Assembly: GCF_016862175.1 (NCBI RefSeq)
Contig: NZ_BOML01000038.1
Span: forward strand, 231,214-295,213
DNA from: Paractinoplanes durhamensis
GTDB taxonomy: Bacteria; Actinomycetota; Actinomycetes; Mycobacteriales; Micromonosporaceae
Length of the DNA: 64,000 nt
Reading direction: 5' to 3'
Shown here piece by piece: positions 61,474-64,000 of the stretch. A program made the position numbers and the translations under genes. The notes beneath the pieces were generated by a model. It ran no database searches. It saw only the letters and a program-made list of their open reading frames with translations, and was not told where the DNA came from. Positions within the stretch are counted from its first letter, which is position 1. The number at the start of each line of letters is the position of its first letter.

Positions 61474-64000
61474 CCTGGCGCTGTGCCGCTGCCAGTTCGA
61501 GGGCGGCGCGGCGCGGGTCGCCGTTCCAGCGGCTCGGGAACGCATCGATCAGCCGCCAGCCGGCCCGGTGGAGGGCTCGCTGGCGGGCCAGGTGCGCGTC
61601 CGGGCCGTCGGGATGCGGGCCGCAGAGGACGCCGACATCCCCGACGCAGAGATCCACCGTCCAGGGCCCGACCCGATAGCCCGATTTAACGGAAATATCG
61701 ATATTCTGCAGCTCAGTGGTCAGCTCGGCGATCCAGCCGGCCGGGGCCGGCGGCGGTTCCGGGGCGTCGAGCATCAGTGGGGCGGCGGCGTAGGTCAGGT
61801 AGTCGCCCAGCAGGCCGTCGGCCTCCGGCAGGGAACTCACGATGACCAGCCGCCGGCGGGCCCGGGTGATCATCACGTTGAACAGGTGCGGGTCGGCGAC
61901 GAAACGGCGTCGGCCGGCCGAGTCGCCCGGCAGCAGTCCGAGTGACACCACGACCACCTCGGCCTCGCTGCCCTGGAACGCGTGCACGGTGCCGACCCGC
62001 AGCCCGAGCGACTCGATCCGCTCCACCGGATAGGCCGCCACCAGCGCCGCCTCCAGGGCCTCCGCCTGCGGCCGGAACGGTGAGATCACCCCGATGCCGC
62101 GCCGGCCCTGGGCGACCAGGTCCTCGATGACCTTCAGCACCGTGGTCACCTCGTCGGCCAGCCCGGGGCCGGGCGACGGCACCACGTCGATGTCGTCGAC
62201 GATGCCGGCGGCCGGCGTGCGGGTCATCACCGCGATCCGGTCGCCGTAGAAACGGTGCGCCGAGAAGCCGATCAGGTGGGGCGTGCTGCGGTGATGCTCG
62301 GCCAGCCAGGTCGCCGGGGCCGCGCCCGCGGCCAGGTCGTAGGTGCTCATCCGGCGGACGTCCAGGCGCTCGTCGGCGCCGTGCCGGGACAGCACCTCGG
62401 CGACGTCCACGTCGCTGACGAACGACACGAACCGCAGTTGCCTCGGGTCGCCCACCACCAGGGCGCGGCGGGCCCGGGCCAGCACCGGCGCGGCCCGGAT
62501 CTGGTCCACGTGCGACGCCTCGTCGATCACCACCAGGTCGAACATGCCGGGCGCGGACGGCAGCAGGTCCTCCACGTCGGCGACCGTGCCGATCCACAGC
62601 GGCAGGGCGCGCACCAGCGGCGCCGCATCCAGCTGGGCGAGCAGCTCACGGCGGCGGTTGCGGCCGGCCCGCAGGGCGGCGGCCAGCGATGCGGCACCCC
62701 GGCGGGCGTCGCGGTCCCAGCGGCGTTCGCTGCGGGCCGCCCGGCGCATCGCGTCGCCGACCGCGGTGGCCAGGGCCTCCTCGGCGGTGTGCAGGGCGGG
62801 CCAGTGGGTGGAGAGGTCGGTGCCGCCGGTCGCGGCCAGGTGGGCGGCGGCACGCTGCGCGGTGGCCGCGGTGCGGGCGTCGGTCACGCGCTTCGCGGGT
62901 ACGCCTCGGAGCCGCCGACGGGCCCACCAGCCGGCCAGTCCCCGCCGGTCCAGGTCGCCGTTGAACGCACCGGGGACGTCGGCGGCCAGGGCGGCCAGGT
63001 GCGGTTGCCAGTGCTCCAGGGTGGCGGCCTGAGTTTCCCGGTCGAGAGCATCGGCCACGGCGGCGCGTTGTAGCCGTACCTCATCGAATTTTGCCTGAAT
63101 GGCCGTGACGTCCGCTCTCAGCTGTTTGTCGCTCGTGCCGGTTGATGTTCCGGCGGTCAGCTCGGCCGCCAGGCTCTCGCGGCGGCCGGCGTCGCCGAAA
63201 AGCACCGGCGTCGGGCCCGGGTAGCGGGCCAGCAGCGCCGCGAGCACCTCCGCGGCATGCGGTGACTGCGTCGCGACCAGCACCGAACCGCCCCGATGGA
63301 CCACCTCCAGCGCGGCCGCCACCACGGTGTGGCTCTTGCCGTTGCCGGGCGGCCCGGAGACCACCGTGATCGGCGCGGTGCGCGCCCGCGCCACCACCTC
63401 GGCCTGCGCCTCGGTCAACGGCAGCGGGGACAGCGCGGGGGAGTCGTCGGGCTGCTCGGCGCGTTCCTCGCCGTAGATCGCGGCGAGCGCCGTTCCGGTC
63501 AGGTCGCGCGCGGCCCAGCTGCGCAGACTGTCCGCCAGGCCGGCGCCGAAGACGTCGCGCACCACGAACAGGGCGGCGCTCGGCACCAGGACGACCCGGT
63601 TCTTCGGCAGGCGGCGGTGATCGTCGGCGACCGCGAACACCGGGATCCCGGTCGCCTCGGCGGCGGTCTGCAGCCAGGCCGTGCTGCCGGTCGCGGTCAG
63701 CCAGCCGGGCGCGGCCACCCCCGGCGCCGCCTCCAGCGCGGCAGCCAGGTCACGGTCGGTCACCAGGGGCGTGATCTCGACGTCGCCGGCCGGGACCACC
63801 CGGTAGCCGGTCAGCGTGCGCTCCAGCCGCACCGGCTGGCTGAGCAGCGGCAGCCGGACCTTGCGCGGCTTGTCGTCGTCGGCGGCCGTATCGCCGGCCC
63901 CGCCGCCCTCGCCGGTTCCGCCGGTTCCGCCGGTTCCGCCGGTTCCGCCGGTTCCGCCGGTTCCGCCGGTTCCGCCGGTTCCGCCGGTTCCGCCGGTTCC
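61457..64000 (-). CDS. UPF1/Dna2-like SF1 helicase with nuclease-like C-terminus (5' end outside window)
   Basis: At least 848 codons are open to the right edge, so the start is outside the window. The visible part has the P-loop GPPGNGKSHTVVAA, then a coiled insertion, VIDEASHVDQ (motif II), GDPRQLRFVSF (motif III), GTVHAFQGSEAEVVVVSLG (motif V) and NVMITRARRRLVIVSS (motif VI). The C-terminal 90 residues resemble a Vsr/DUF559-type nuclease fold (VGPWTVDLCVGDVGVL, HLARQRALHRAGWRLIDAFPSRW), but the usual second acidic residue is not obvious, so it may be inactive. At the 5' side a (GGT)n glycine/threonine stretch is coded by a nine-base repeat. Role probably in nucleic-acid repair or defence. 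Confidence 0.88.
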   Translation of the reverse strand, partial: GTGGTGGTGGTGGTGGTGGTGGTGGTGGTGEGGGAGDTAADDDKPRKVRLPLLSQPVRLERTLTGYRVVPAGDVEITPLVTDRDLAAALEAAPGVAAPGWLTATGSTAWLQTAAEATGIPVFAVADDHRRLPKNRVVLVPSAALFVVRDVFGAGLADSLRSWAARDLTGTALAAIYGEERAEQPDDSPALSPLPLTEAQAEVVARARTAPITVVSGPPGNGKSHTVVAAALEVVHRGGSVLVATQSPHAAEVLAALLARYPGPTPVLFGDAGRRESLAAELTAGTSTGTSDKQLRADVTAIQAKFDEVRLQRAAVADALDRETQAATLEHWQPHLAALAADVPGAFNGDLDRRGLAGWWARRRLRGVPAKRVTDARTAATAQRAAAHLAATGGTDLSTHWPALHTAEEALATAVGDAMRRAARSERRWDRDARRGAASLAAALRAGRNRRRELLAQLDAAPLVRALPLWIGTVADVEDLLPSAPGMFDLVVIDEASHVDQIRAAPVLARARRALVVGDPRQLRFVSFVSDVDVAEVLSRHGADERLDVRRMSTYDLAAGAAPATWLAEHHRSTPHLIGFSAHRFYGDRIAVMTRTPAAGIVDDIDVVPSPGPGLADEVTTVLKVIEDLVAQGRRGIGVISPFRPQAEALEAALVAAYPVERIESLGLRVGTVHAFQGSEAEVVVVSLGLLPGDSAGRRRFVADPHLFNVMITRARRRLVIVSSLPEADGLLGDYLTYAAAPLMLDAPEPPPAPAGWIAELTTELQNIDISVKSGYRVGPWTVDLCVGDVGVLCGPHPDGPDAHLARQRALHRAGWRLIDAFPSRWNGDPRRAALELAAAQRQVSVPN
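63911..64000 (-). repeat. 9-bp tandem repeat at right edge
   Basis: Ten exact copies of GCCGGTTCC on the plus strand, running to the window edge and likely beyond. In the helicase frame they encode Gly-Thr-Gly units, a flexible linker. Confidence 0.95.

Overview
This is a high-GC chromosomal segment from an actinobacterium. Codon use, the many GTG starts, stop/start overlaps of the ATGA or GTGA type, a BldG-type STAS/anti-sigma pair, XRE/DUF397 pairs and the order of conserved genes all fit Micromonosporaceae (an Actinoplanes-like organism is my best guess; inferred, not proven). Nothing in the window requires a plasmid or an active prophage.

Left part (about 0.5-24.3 kb): a conserved block also known, from memory, in Streptomyces. 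It holds a HAD-IB phosphatase, a STAS protein, an ssd/Tad (Flp pilus) operon with several unusual small insertions and tandem repeats, a small HTH gene, a DUF1998 DEAD-box helicase, bldG plus its anti-sigma partner, the H+-pumping pyrophosphatase hppA, a lipoprotein, topA, an aldonolactone-oxidase/TetR/alanine-racemase-like group and an MFS-thymidylate kinase fusion. A tRNA-Thr(CGT) follows.

Middle part (about 24.4-38.5 kb): a membrane metallophosphoesterase, a 3'-truncated serine recombinase that runs into the 3' end of ricT (PSP1), a large LPITG-anchored collagen-like surface protein, a YbaB / EspC-like / WXG trio with type VII export motifs, the delta' clamp-loader gene, and an accessory patch with duplicated hairpin-leader DUF6232 genes and an XRE regulator with two DUF397 genes.

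Right part (about 38.5-64 kb): a geranylgeranyl-reductase-like flavoprotein divergent from an acetyltransferase-TetR-MFS operon with a perfect 14-bp operator candidate; an NHEJ locus (Ku divergent from split LigD ligase and polymerase genes); a PadR-HAAS pair with an operator candidate; the XPB-type helicase with its partner protein; a cold-shock gene with a long inverted repeat upstream; two futalosine-pathway menaquinone genes (mqnB, mqnD) in an operon with an MFS protein; a purine permease; a MarR-MFS pair; and a large helicase with a nuclease-like C-terminus that runs off the right edge.

The most unusual signals are: two tiny or odd ORFs fitted by overlapping start/stop codons into the tad operon; tandem duplications at tad gene junctions; a repeated intergenic hairpin element present twice (perhaps three times); a duplicated hairpin-leader-plus-gene unit; and three scattered groups of DnaA-box-like sequences.
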